Below, one piece after another: positions 7,212-16,070 of a stretch of DNA of 64,000 nucleotides. The stretch covers positions 1-64,000 of the forward strand of contig NZ_FZNL01000011.1 in the NCBI RefSeq assembly GCF_900187965.1, written 5' to 3'. A program made the translations under genes and the position numbers. How positions within the stretch are numbered: the stretch's first letter is position 1; every line of letters begins with the position of its first letter. The notes under the pieces are model-generated. The model was not told where the DNA came from. It saw only the letters and a program-made list of their open reading frames with translations, and did not search any database. The stretch comes from Flavobacterium sp. ov086 (GTDB taxonomy: Bacteria; Bacteroidota; Bacteroidia; Flavobacteriales; Flavobacteriaceae).

Positions 7212-10049
7212 TTAGAATTTATAGTTTACAGATAAGTTAAACATAGTTCCTAATTGACTGAAATGGAATCCATCATAAGTCATTCTTGAGTAACGTTGGT
7301 TAAATGTAAGTAAGTTAGATTGTTGTCTGGTTTGAGCCGGATCAGCTAGTAATGCAGCTCCTGCCTCATTTTCTGCCACGAATTTCCACTGAGGTAAAAC
7401 ATTAAATAAGTTGTTTACATTTAATGCAATGGTTAGTTTTTCAGTAGCATTAAAATTAACACCTAAGTCAGTAACAATTTTAGGAATGAATTCTGTTTTT
7501 AAGTTAGCTGCTAAAAACTCCGGTGATGTAACTGGTGCATTAGGATCATTTGTTGCTAAACCGTCTTGATTAAAAGTAGTTTTTCCGAAATAAGTATTAT
7601 TTAAAGAAAATAAGAATTTACCAATTTCATAGTTAATTCCAAAAATCCATTTTGTATCAGGTCTTGAAGTAAAAGTCAAAGAGTTTAAGATATCTCCGAA
7701 TGAATTGTTTGTTACCGGAGAAATTCTTTTATTTTCTAAAGTAATATTTCCAGAAACATTAAATCCTAACTTACCTGCACCAATACCAACATTATTATAA
7801 CCTGCGACAATATCTAAACCAGCAGTTCTTGAATCGAATGAATTAGAAAACCAAGCCACATCTCCAAATTCGGTATCTTGTCTGTCTCCTAAAACGATTC
7901 TGTCTTCTACTTTAATATTATAATAATCAACAGTTATATTAAAGTTTTTAAAAGGTTTTGCACCAACACCAACCGTTACGTTAGTTGATTTTTCAGGATC
8001 TAACGGTGGAATTCCTAATTGACGAGCCTGAGGGGAAACATTATTAATGATTCCGCTAATTTGAATTCCTTCTCCAGCTACAAATGAATATTGAGATTTT
8101 TGGGTATAAATTTGATGTAAAGTTGGCGCTCTGAAACCTGTTGAAACAGATCCTCTTAAAGTAATTTTATCATCCAGAAATTTATATCTTGTGCTTGCTT
8201 TCCAAACTGTCGCTCCGCCAAAATCACTATATTCTTCATGACGAACTGTTCCGTTTATTAAAAAGTCTTTTGTAATATCAAAAGCAACATCCAGATAAAC
8301 ACCTACATTATATCTGTTCCATTTTCCTGAATTTTCAGGTCTGTTTCCTGCAAAAGAGTCAGCACCGGTTCCGTCCCATGAAGCCTTATCTCCTTCAATA
8401 ACTGCAAAATATTCAGATCTGAACTCTGTACCAAAACCTATACTAATTTGGTCTGATACAATTTTAGACACATCAATATTTCCAACAATGTGGTTAAAAG
8501 AAGTTCCTCCTGGTTTAAACGAAATTGGACTATTTTCTCTATAAACAAAAGAAGTCTCAGGAAGACCTGTATCAGGGTTAATCGTTGTTGTAGTAATATC
8601 TGATCTGTTTACCGAATTGTTTACAGTGTAAACTTGTTTGTTTCCACCAACTGTTAAACTGGCATCAGTATTCCAACCGTTTTTAACCGTTTTAAAACCT
8701 AATGTACCATTATAATCTGTTAAATCTCCTTCAAAAGTTGGTCCGTAACCATCATAAGATGGATTTGCCGGATCACCATTTCCAAAGAAATCATTCAAAT
8801 AAGGATCAGAAGATAAAGGTCTCCAATATGGTGTTCTAAAGTTAGCAAACGAATTTACTTTTTTATACACATAAGCAGCATTATAATACAAACTGGTGTT
8901 ATCACTAATTTCGTTTCCACCATTAATTAAGAATTTTGCAGCAGCTGTTTCAGGCGAACCATTAACGTTTCTGGCATCAGGATGTCTTTTTAAATAATCA
9001 TTTATGACCGCTATTCCTGCGACATTATCCGCTCTAATCGATGTAGGAGTAGCACCATTTGTCCAATTGGCTGGGTTTTCTGGATCAACATATACAAAAT
9101 CTGCATATTCTCCACCTTCCAGCGGTTCATTATCAGGCCCTAAATGACTAGTTCCACCATCGACTGTTCCTGCTCTGTTCGCTAATTTTACTTTAGAAAA
9201 GTCTATCGTATAATTCAAAAAGCCTTTTTCGCCAACAGTTGTACCACTATTTAAACTTGCGCCAAGCATTTCTCCATCACCTTCAGAAGTAATTCCGCTT
9301 CTTACAGTTAAAGATCCGTCATGGTTGTTTTTCTTTAAAATGATGTTCATTACTCCCGCAATCGCGTCAGAACCATATTGAGCAGAAGCACCGTCACGAA
9401 GAATCTCAACTCTCTCGATCGCGTCTGTTGGAATAGCAGAAATATCTGCACCCGTTTCTCCACGTCCAGGAGAAGTTTGTACATAAAGTAAAGAACTTAA
9501 GTTTTTACGTTTACCATTAATAAGAATTAAAGTTCTGCTTGGTCCCATGTTTCTAATTTCATATGGATCTAGTAATGAAGTAGCATCATTTACAGGAGTT
9601 TGTACCGTATTAAAGGATGGGATTTTGTATTGTAGAGCCTTATCAAACGTGGCCTGACCTGTAGAAGTTAAATCCTTGGAAGACAATATATCAATTGGTA
9701 ATGCACTCGTAGTATTACTTCTAACGGCCGCTCTGGAACCTGTAACGACTACTTCATCAAGATTTTGCCCTCCTTCTTCAGATAAGGCAACATCAATTTG
9801 TGGAGAATTTGCCAGCCTGGTTACGCTGTTGTATCCCATATAAGTAAAAATTAATGAAGCACCATCTTTAACAGTGATTTTATACGATCCGTCAATATCG
9901 GTAGAAACACCATTATTAGTACCCTTTTCAAGAATGTTTACACCAGGCAGTGGAGTTCCCGTCTTGTCTTTTACTACACCCGAAATTTGCTGTTGCGCAA
10001 AAATGACCAAAGTGTTAAATAGAAATAATAAAATTGCAATTTTTTTCAT
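7212..10049 (-). CDS. TonB-dependent receptor with N-terminal carboxypeptidase-like domain
   Basis: Outer-membrane active transporter of 945 residues. Order: signal peptide (cleaved near IFAQ, residue 18-19), a CarboxypepD_reg-like domain (about 22-95) with 'GVNILEKGTNNGVSTDIDG', a linker 'LDEVVVTGSR' where the barrel family begins, the plug (about 110-240, including 'VEILRDGASAQYGSDAIAGVMNI'-type residues), then a long beta-barrel ending in Phe ('NLSVNYKF'). No susD partner is beside it, so it is not a classical SusC. The substrate (siderophore, vitamin or peptide) cannot be predicted. It is transcribed alone, with its own terminator. Confidence 0.92.
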   Translation of the reverse strand: MKKIAILLFLFNTLVIFAQQQISGVVKDKTGTPLPGVNILEKGTNNGVSTDIDGSYKITVKDGASLIFTYMGYNSVTRLANSPQIDVALSEEGGQNLDEVVVTGSRAAVRSNTTSALPIDILSSKDLTSTGQATFDKALQYKIPSFNTVQTPVNDATSLLDPYEIRNMGPSRTLILINGKRKNLSSLLYVQTSPGRGETGADISAIPTDAIERVEILRDGASAQYGSDAIAGVMNIILKKNNHDGSLTVRSGITSEGDGEMLGASLNSGTTVGEKGFLNYTIDFSKVKLANRAGTVDGGTSHLGPDNEPLEGGEYADFVYVDPENPANWTNGATPTSIRADNVAGIAVINDYLKRHPDARNVNGSPETAAAKFLINGGNEISDNTSLYYNAAYVYKKVNSFANFRTPYWRPLSSDPYLNDFFGNGDPANPSYDGYGPTFEGDLTDYNGTLGFKTVKNGWNTDASLTVGGNKQVYTVNNSVNRSDITTTTINPDTGLPETSFVYRENSPISFKPGGTSFNHIVGNIDVSKIVSDQISIGFGTEFRSEYFAVIEGDKASWDGTGADSFAGNRPENSGKWNRYNVGVYLDVAFDITKDFLINGTVRHEEYSDFGGATVWKASTRYKFLDDKITLRGSVSTGFRAPTLHQIYTQKSQYSFVAGEGIQISGIINNVSPQARQLGIPPLDPEKSTNVTVGVGAKPFKNFNITVDYYNIKVEDRIVLGDRQDTEFGDVAWFSNSFDSRTAGLDIVAGYNNVGIGAGKLGFNVSGNITLENKRISPVTNNSFGDILNSLTFTSRPDTKWIFGINYEIGKFLFSLNNTYFGKTTFNQDGLATNDPNAPVTSPEFLAANLKTEFIPKIVTDLGVNFNATEKLTIALNVNNLFNVLPQWKFVAENEAGAALLADPAQTRQQSNLLTFNQRYSRMTYDGFHFSQLGTMFNLSVNYKF

Positions 10050-10378
10050 GGTTAAAGTTGTTTTGGTTAAAAATTCAATAGTGGTTTGTTAAATATGTCG
10101 ATAAAAGTAATGTTATTTAACAAAATATTAGTAATAAGTTTAATTTTTTTTAAGAAAAGGTATCGAAATATAATAATCGTCATTTTTACTTCACTTACGA
10201 GCTATTAAATCTTATATTTGCAAAATTTTAAAGCCAAAAAACATCATTTTGGCAGAAACAAAAAAGCAAGCCATAAATTATACATCATTAAAGTAACGAT
10301 CTATATATTAAGGTAAAAGCATTAATGATAAAGACCTGAGAGAATCAGGATCTAATAAAAAATAAATAGAAACAACAG
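10050..10378. other. Gap between divergent TonB receptor and ychF
   Basis: 329 bp without a gene. It holds a -7 element for ychF at 10213-10220 and a roughly 150-nt ychF leader. The leader contains two small hairpins: GCCAAAA...TTTTGGC at about 10233-10252 and CCTGA/TCAGG at about 10334-10349. No known riboswitch is recognised. Confidence 0.5.
10213..10220 (+). promoter_or_regulatory. -7 element upstream of ychF
   Basis: TATATTTG matches TAnnTTTG exactly, about 159 bp before the ychF start. No convincing -33 TTG is seen at the right distance. Confidence 0.5.
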
Positions 10379-11473
10379 ATGAAAGCAGGAATTGTAGGAT
10401 TACCAAATGTTGGAAAATCAACATTATTTAATTGTTTATCTAATGCAAAAGCGCAAAGTGCGAACTTTCCGTTTTGTACAATCGAACCTAATATTGGTGT
10501 TGTAAACGTTCCGGATCCAAGAATCAACAAATTAGAAGAATTGGTAAAACCAGAGCGCGTACAAATGGCAACAGTTGATATTGTTGATATCGCAGGTTTG
10601 GTAAAAGGAGCAAGTAAAGGTGAAGGTCTTGGAAACCAATTTTTAGGAAACATTAGAGAATGTAATGCTATTATTCACGTTTTACGTTGTTTTGATAATG
10701 ATAACATCGTTCACGTTGACGGAAATGTAAACCCAATTCGTGACAAAGAAACGATTGATATCGAGTTACAGCTAAAAGATTTAGAAACAGTTGAAAAACG
10801 TTTGGAAAAAGTAAATCGTGCTGCTAAAACCGGAAATAAAGAAGCACAGACTGAAAAAGGACTTTTGGACCGAATCAGAGAAGCATTATTACAAGCTAAA
10901 TCGGCTCGTACTATTACTCCTCAAGGTAATGACGAAGAAGTTTTAATGGAATCTTTCCAATTAATTACTGCAAAACCAGTTTTATACGTTTGTAATGTTG
11001 ATGAGAATTCTGCAGTAAACGGAAATAAATATGTAGATCAGGTTCGTGAATTAGTAAAAGATGAAGATGCTGAAGTGATTATCCTTTCAGTAGGAGCAGA
11101 GGCTGATATTACAGAATTAGAAAGCTACGAAGAGCGTCAGGTTTTTCTTGAAGATATGGGATTAACAGAGCCGGGAGCATCAGTTTTAATTCGTGCAGCT
11201 TACAAATTATTAAAACAACAAACTTACTTTACCGCAGGTGTAAAAGAAGTTCGTGCCTGGACAATCAACATTGGTTCAACAGCGCCACAAGCGGCTGGAG
11301 TTATCCATACTGATTTTGAAAAAGGATTCATTCGTGCAGAAGTTATTTCATACGAAGATTACGTTCAATACGGTTCAGAAGCAAAAGCAAAAGAAGCAGG
11401 AAAATTCAAAGTCGAAGGAAAAGAATATGTTGTAAAAGATGGAGATGTAATGCACTTCCGTTTCAACGTTTAA
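10379..11473 (+). CDS. ychF: Redox-regulated ATPase YchF (Obg-related)
   Basis: Ribosome-associated P-loop ATPase of the Obg/YchF family, linked to translation and oxidative-stress responses. The 364-residue length is standard. G1 is GLPNVGKST (about 7-15), G2/G3 region is 'FCTIEPN' and DIAGLVKGASKGEGLGN. The G4 position reads CNVDE in place of NKxD, the change that makes YchF prefer ATP. A coiled-coil segment (about 130-165) and a C-terminal TGS domain follow. It has a long leader and its own terminator. Confidence 0.95.
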   Translation: MKAGIVGLPNVGKSTLFNCLSNAKAQSANFPFCTIEPNIGVVNVPDPRINKLEELVKPERVQMATVDIVDIAGLVKGASKGEGLGNQFLGNIRECNAIIHVLRCFDNDNIVHVDGNVNPIRDKETIDIELQLKDLETVEKRLEKVNRAAKTGNKEAQTEKGLLDRIREALLQAKSARTITPQGNDEEVLMESFQLITAKPVLYVCNVDENSAVNGNKYVDQVRELVKDEDAEVIILSVGAEADITELESYEERQVFLEDMGLTEPGASVLIRAAYKLLKQQTYFTAGVKEVRAWTINIGSTAPQAAGVIHTDFEKGFIRAEVISYEDYVQYGSEAKAKEAGKFKVEGKEYVVKDGDVMHFRFNV

Positions 11474-11498
11474 GTTCTGGAGAATAGAGTCAAGATTA

Positions 11499-11929
11499 TA
11501 GAATCAAGATTTTAGAAACAAGACTAAACTGCTGGAGAAATTCAGCAGTTTTTTTATGCTCGAAAGATAGCGATTGTCAGGCTGAGCGTCCCGAAACTTC
11601 GGGAGAAGCCCGTCAAAGTTTAGTGAGCCTTCGACTTCGCTCAGGATGACAATTTGTTTTCAAAATAAATCTGAAGAATCTGCGAGAAACAAAAAGTCAA
11701 AGTAAAAAGAAATCCGTATAAATCTGTTCAAACCCGCATCATCTGTGTGCCATTTTTTTAGAACCTGTTTCCAGCTTTACACTTCAAGATTTTTCCTGAA
11801 TATATTTTTTTGTCTGGCATAAAAAGAGCTTCTTTCAGTCGCTTTTTTATCGCCGAAAAAAATATAAATTCATAAAAAATGCTTTCCATTCTAATCTGGG
11901 GTAGTTGTAGAATCAAGACTTTAGGGGGG
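11499..11929. repeat. Repeat-rich gap after ychF: terminator, long inverted repeat, dispersed words
   Basis: Most of the 561-bp gap from 11474 to 12034 is repeats and I see no gene in it. ATTGTCAGGCTGAGCG (11573-11588) is the near-perfect inverted complement of 11638-11653 (14 of 16 bases), and between them lies TCCCGAAACTTCGGGA (11589-11604). The word TAGAATCAAGA-TTTAG occurs at 11499 and again at 11908. Around 11719-11757 there is an 'AATCCGTATAAATCTG...ATCTGTGTGCCA' word related to other intergenic inverted repeats in this window. Confidence 0.6.
11526..11556 (+). terminator. Terminator of ychF
   Basis: AAACTGCTG (11526-11534) pairs with CAGCAGTTT (11543-11551), followed by T residues. 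Confidence 0.88.
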
Positions 11930-12034
11930 TTAAGTAAAATAAGGAAAATAAAATTTTAACATTTTTAATTTTTTGGCTCAAAAATTGGTTACAACAAAAA
12001 AGACCATTTTATAAACCTAATAACAACCAACCAA

Positions 12035-12712
12035 ATGCTAAAAAAGACCTTCAAATTTCTGGGCTGGACTATCCTCGGAATCATTACTTTTCTTGTTTTA
12101 TATGTAATCTCTGTTTATTTGATTTCTAAAATCACCGTTAATTCAGATATCGCAAAAGTTGATGAAAAAGACGCAATTCCTATTTACATCCTTTCCAATG
12201 GAGTTCACACTGACATTGTAGTTCCAATTACAACTGAAATTAAAGATTGGCGAAACGAAATCCAATTCAGTCAGACCCAATCAAAAGATAGTGTAATGCA
12301 GTTTGTAGCTTTTGGCTGGGGCGATAAAGGATTTTATTTGCACACGCCAGAATGGTCAGACCTAAAAGCAAGCACAGCCTTAAAAGCGATTTTTGGAGTA
12401 AGCTCTTCGGCAATGCACACCACATTTTTTAAACAATTAAGAGAAGGCGAAAACTGCAAACGTATTCTGATTTCAAAAGAAGATTATAAAAAGTTAGTAA
12501 CTTATATTTCAGAAAGCTTCAATAACCCCACAAGCCCGGAATGGATTCAAGGTTATAGCTACGGAAAGAAAGATGCTTTTTATGAGGCCAAAGGAAGTTA
12601 TAGTTTATTTTATACCTGTAATACCTGGGCGAACTGCGCATTAAAAGCTGCCAATCAAAAAGCAAGTTTGTGGACGATTTATGATAAAGGGATTTTCTGT
12701 CATTATCAGTAA
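12035..12712 (+). CDS. DUF2459 / TIGR02117 family membrane-anchored protein
   Basis: A 225-residue protein with one N-terminal membrane segment (about residues 10-31), after which the rest should lie outside the cytoplasmic membrane. The motifs SNGVHTDIVVPI, FGWGDKGFYLHTPEW, AMHTTFF and FYTCNTWAN match the DUF2459 family, often named for proximity to urease genes in other bacteria; function is unproven. Conserved His, Asp and Cys residues suggest a hydrolase-like active site, which is inference. The next gene follows after 8 bp. Confidence 0.75.
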   Translation: MLKKTFKFLGWTILGIITFLVLYVISVYLISKITVNSDIAKVDEKDAIPIYILSNGVHTDIVVPITTEIKDWRNEIQFSQTQSKDSVMQFVAFGWGDKGFYLHTPEWSDLKASTALKAIFGVSSSAMHTTFFKQLREGENCKRILISKEDYKKLVTYISESFNNPTSPEWIQGYSYGKKDAFYEAKGSYSLFYTCNTWANCALKAANQKASLWTIYDKGIFCHYQ

Positions 12713-12720
12713 AAATAGCC

Positions 12721-13395
12721 ATGAAAAAGATAGTATTAATTCTCGTTTTACTTGTCGTTTTAACTTCCTGTAAAAAAATAAGAATGCGTCCGTGTCCAGA
12801 TTGTTTTATCTTTTATTTCGAAAGTCCACAACCAAACAATGATAGCGAAATGGATCATTTTCCAATTAGATTTAGAGGTGTTTACATCGATAAAGATTCT
12901 ACTTTTTTAAGAATTGAAGAAGATAGAATGATATATAAGTATTTCTGGAAATATAAAATTCATAAAACCGAATTTGATTCTATTAAGCAACAATATAAAA
13001 TTGTTGGAAATGAGGTAACAAATAAAGATACAAATGAAAAGTCTAGTTTGCATAAAATTGGAGATTCAATCGAATTTACGACAGTTTCTATAGATACATT
13101 TTTTAGGCTATCATATTATCATAAACTAAAACGGATTGATGGTCAGTTAATAATGAGTATGAAAGATTCTATTTTCTGGAGAATAAATTTTTTAAGTTTA
13201 AAAAATAATAAACTCAGGATAAAAGAAATTTATTTGCCTGGTGATCTAAAAAAGTTGGATTCCGTAACAAGTATTAAAGGTGAAAAATTAGATTCAATGT
13301 CCTATTTGATTAAGCCAACACGAAATGAATTCAAAAGAATGCTTAAATTCAAAAATTTCGGGACGGATGAGGAATATGACAAGGTTTCAAAATAA
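12721..13395 (+). CDS. Hypothetical lipoprotein
   Basis: A 224-residue protein with a lipoprotein signal (hydrophobic stretch then LTSC, Cys at about 17). The mature part is charged, beta-rich and without a family I recognise; 'CPDCF' just after the lipidated Cys supplies two further Cys. It sits 8 bp after the DUF2459 gene, so the two are probably co-transcribed. Confidence 0.6.
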   Translation: MKKIVLILVLLVVLTSCKKIRMRPCPDCFIFYFESPQPNNDSEMDHFPIRFRGVYIDKDSTFLRIEEDRMIYKYFWKYKIHKTEFDSIKQQYKIVGNEVTNKDTNEKSSLHKIGDSIEFTTVSIDTFFRLSYYHKLKRIDGQLIMSMKDSIFWRINFLSLKNNKLRIKEIYLPGDLKKLDSVTSIKGEKLDSMSYLIKPTRNEFKRMLKFKNFGTDEEYDKVSK

Positions 13396-13476
13396 AAAGA
13401 AACTCAAAACCACATGGTAAAAATGTAATATTTACGAAAAAAGCAACAATTCAAAATTTTCGGAAATTTCATAATT

Positions 13477-14418
13477 TTGAGAGAATCTCAAAAATTTAAT
13501 CTTGTGGATAAGCAAAATATTTTATCAAAAATCTGGTATTTACTCAAAACGACTTTTTTAGAATTCAATGATGACAACGCTATTAAACTAAGCGCTGCAT
13601 TATCCTACTATACCATATTTGCATTACCGCCATTATTGATTATAATCATTACGATTTGCGGTTTCTTTTTTGGAGAAGAAGCTGTAACAGGTGAACTCTA
13701 CGGACAAATAAATCGTTTAGTTGGTAACGACGCTGCAATCCAGATTCAGGATGCAATTAAAAATGTGCAATTATCTGATAGTAATGTTTTTGTAACCGTT
13801 TTTGGAGTTGTGATGTTATTAATAGGTGCTTCAGGAGTTTTTGCAGAAATTCAGAGCTCTATTAATTTTATTTGGGGATTGCGTGCGAAACCGAATAAAG
13901 GGCTGAAAAAATTCATTCAAAACCGAATCATGTCCTTCTCCATGATAGTTTCTGTTGGATTTTTGATGCTGGTCAGTTTAATGCTAAATGCAACTTTAGA
14001 TGTCTTAAATTCCAGGTTAAAGATTTATCTGGCAGATAGTACCATATATTTATTTTATGTTATAAATTTAGTGATTGTTTTAGGAAGTATCACATTGCTT
14101 TTCGCAATTATATTCCGAACTTTACCAGACGGAATCATAAAATGGAAAGATGCTTTTATTGGCGCCGTTTGTACGGCAGTTCTTTTTATGATTGGTAAAT
14201 TTGCAATAGGATTTTATTTAGGGAATTCAACTATTGCTAGTGTTTACGGAGCGGCGGGATCTGTAATTATTATTTTAGTTTGGGTATATTATTCAGCTAT
14301 AATTTTATATTTTGGAGCTGAGTTTACTAAGGTTTATGCCAAGTCGTTTGGAGGGCAAATTGCGCCAAATGATTATTCTGTTGAAATAAAAAAGAAGATT
14401 TTTGAAATCCCAAAATGA
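13477..14418 (+). CDS. YihY/BrkB family inner-membrane protein
   Basis: A roughly 313-residue integral membrane protein of the YihY/virulence factor BrkB family, function unsettled (once mis-assigned as RNase BN). Visible features: 'ALSYYTIFALPPLLII' in the first membrane segment, the 'GASGVFAEIQSSINFIWGLRAKP' loop and about six membrane segments ending in 'VWVYYSAIILYFGAEFTKVYA'. There is no ATG before the conserved N-terminus; the best candidates are TTG at 13477 or GTG at 13504, so the start is uncertain. The final residues 'KKKIFEIPK' are basic. Confidence 0.85.
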   Translation: MRESQKFNLVDKQNILSKIWYLLKTTFLEFNDDNAIKLSAALSYYTIFALPPLLIIIITICGFFFGEEAVTGELYGQINRLVGNDAAIQIQDAIKNVQLSDSNVFVTVFGVVMLLIGASGVFAEIQSSINFIWGLRAKPNKGLKKFIQNRIMSFSMIVSVGFLMLVSLMLNATLDVLNSRLKIYLADSTIYLFYVINLVIVLGSITLLFAIIFRTLPDGIIKWKDAFIGAVCTAVLFMIGKFAIGFYLGNSTIASVYGAAGSVIIILVWVYYSAIILYFGAEFTKVYAKSFGGQIAPNDYSVEIKKKIFEIPK

Positions 14419-14422
14419 AATA

Positions 14423-14492
14423 TGCCACAAATTTACACAGATTAGAATTTATTTTTTTAGAAAAATCTTTTAAATCAGTGCAATCAGTGGCA
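14423..14492. repeat. Inverted repeat of the TGCCAC...GTGGCA family
   Basis: TGCCACAAATTTACACAGATT at the left is complementary, with interruptions, to AATCAGTGCAATCAGTGGCA at the right (14473-14492). It lies between two co-directional genes. A related element occurs at 29667-29757. Confidence 0.65.
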
Positions 14493-14523
14493 AAAAAATC
14501 AATTAACATAAAATAAAATAAAT

Positions 14524-15048
14524 ATGAAAATTGTAGCCTTTGGAGGAAGTAACAGTCAGCATTCGATCAATAAACATTTTGCAACTTATGCAGCAAGTTT
14601 ATTTGAAAACGCAGAAGTTGAAGTTTTAGATTTGAACGATTTTGCAATGCCATTATTTAGTGTTGATTTAGAAAAAGAAATTGGCCAGCATGAACTTGCA
14701 AAAGCATTTCTGAAAAAGATTGAAAGTGCTGATCTTTTGGTTGTTTCTTTGGCAGAAAACAATGGGAATTACTCCGCAGCTTTCAAAAATCTTTTTGATT
14801 GGTGTTCCAGAATTATGAAAGAAGTTTTTCAGCAAAAAACAATGTTATTATTAGCAACTTCGCCAGGTCCAAGAGGAGGAGCTTCGGTTTTGGAAATCGC
14901 TAATAATGCTTTACCAAGATACGGAGCGCAAATAAAAGCGACTTACTCATTACCAACTTTTAATGCAAATTTTGACCTAGTAGAAAATAAAATTTCAAAT
15001 GCAGAGTTAGATAAAGAATTAAAAGACATTATTAAGTCTAGTTTTTAA
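14524..15048 (+). CDS. NAD(P)H-dependent FMN reductase family oxidoreductase
   Basis: A 174-residue flavodoxin-like protein of the NADPH-dependent FMN reductase family. The phosphate-binding loop GGSNSQHSINKH lies at residues 8-19 and 'AENNGNYSAAFKNLFDW' matches the family's second flavin and dimer motif. 'TSPGPRGGASVL' corresponds to the C-terminal flavin-contact motif. It probably reduces FMN, quinones or azo compounds in the cytoplasm. The next gene starts 3 bp after its stop. Confidence 0.88.
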   Translation: MKIVAFGGSNSQHSINKHFATYAASLFENAEVEVLDLNDFAMPLFSVDLEKEIGQHELAKAFLKKIESADLLVVSLAENNGNYSAAFKNLFDWCSRIMKEVFQQKTMLLLATSPGPRGGASVLEIANNALPRYGAQIKATYSLPTFNANFDLVENKISNAELDKELKDIIKSSF

Positions 15049-15051
15049 ACC

Positions 15052-16029
15052 ATGACAATAAAAAAGATTGCCTTTATATTTCTTTTCCTGAGTCTTATTT
15101 TTCCGTATTCGTCGTATTCTCAAAAATATGATGCGATTGATAAGATTGTATTGAAATATCCCAAACATTTTAGTTCTACAGAAAGTCTGGCAGAAAGAAT
15201 TCAAAAAGATTTCACGTCTGAACATGATAAAGCAAGAGCGATTTACAGCTGGATTGCTTTAAATATAAAGTACGATTATAAATCATATCTCAATCCTCCA
15301 AAATCAATAAGATTTAGCTATAGAACTGAAGCTGAAAAGCAAAAACAGATAGAAGCATTAAAGGACAAAACCTGGCAAAAAGCATTTGATTCTCAAAAAG
15401 CAGTTTGCGAAGGTTTTACACTTTTATATCAGCGTTTAGCTACTTTGGTTGGTTTAAAATCCGAAGTTATCCGGGGTGATTCCAAACGATTATTAAGTGA
15501 TATTGGCCGTCAAAATTCACAATCAAATCATGCCTGGAATACCGTACAAATTGATAGAAAATGGATTTTGGTCGATGCAACCTGGGGACAAGGATATTAT
15601 GACAGTAACAAAAGAACAATGGTAAATTATTTTAATTCTGTTTATTTTGATACTGATCCCAAATACTTTTTTGCGAAACATTTTCCTGATTCGGGAGTTT
15701 ATCTAAATGAAAAACTAAACAAAGATGACTTTCTAAATGGACCTTTGATTTTTGATGTAACTATTGAAGGCGATAATGAAATTTTATCACCAAATTCAGG
15801 AATAATTGAAGCAAATGATGGTGATAAAATCACTTTTAAAATTAAAAATATTTCAAAAACCGACACACTTTTTTATTTGAAAAAAGGACAGGCTGCTAAA
15901 ATCGAAAATCCTAAAGAAGTAAGAGGAGCGTTAGAATTTCAGGTTACTTATGATAAAAGAATCGGTTCGTATATTACTTTTTTTCTATATCAAAACAGTA
16001 TAGCTTCCTTTAAAATAGTTCCAAAATAA
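15052..16029 (+). CDS. Secreted transglutaminase-like protein, copy 1
   Basis: A 325-residue exported protein with signal peptide (cleaved near SYSQ, residue 23-24). The transglutaminase-like core has Cys119 in KAVCEGF, His160 in SNHAWN and Asp175 in LVDATWG, the complete Cys-His-Asp triad of the papain-like fold. The preceding 'KARAIYSWIALNIKYD' is typical of bacterial members. The C-terminal 100 residues look like a beta domain. Members act as proteases, peptidoglycan or peptide amidases; the activity here is unknown. It is followed by a paralogue. Confidence 0.82.
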   Translation: MTIKKIAFIFLFLSLIFPYSSYSQKYDAIDKIVLKYPKHFSSTESLAERIQKDFTSEHDKARAIYSWIALNIKYDYKSYLNPPKSIRFSYRTEAEKQKQIEALKDKTWQKAFDSQKAVCEGFTLLYQRLATLVGLKSEVIRGDSKRLLSDIGRQNSQSNHAWNTVQIDRKWILVDATWGQGYYDSNKRTMVNYFNSVYFDTDPKYFFAKHFPDSGVYLNEKLNKDDFLNGPLIFDVTIEGDNEILSPNSGIIEANDGDKITFKIKNISKTDTLFYLKKGQAAKIENPKEVRGALEFQVTYDKRIGSYITFFLYQNSIASFKIVPK

Positions 16030-16070
16030 ATTCACTAAATTTTAACCTCTCCTAAACCTAATTACCTATT

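Noticed and set aside
7212..10049. SusC-type polysaccharide utilisation receptor
   Set aside because: No SusD-type lipoprotein gene and no glycoside hydrolase genes are adjacent, so only a general TonB-dependent receptor call is safe.
10334..10349. TPP-riboswitch-like 'CTGAGA...' word before ychF
   Set aside because: The required second half (ACCTGATC-type) and helical context are absent; ychF is not a thiamine gene. Only a short hairpin remains.
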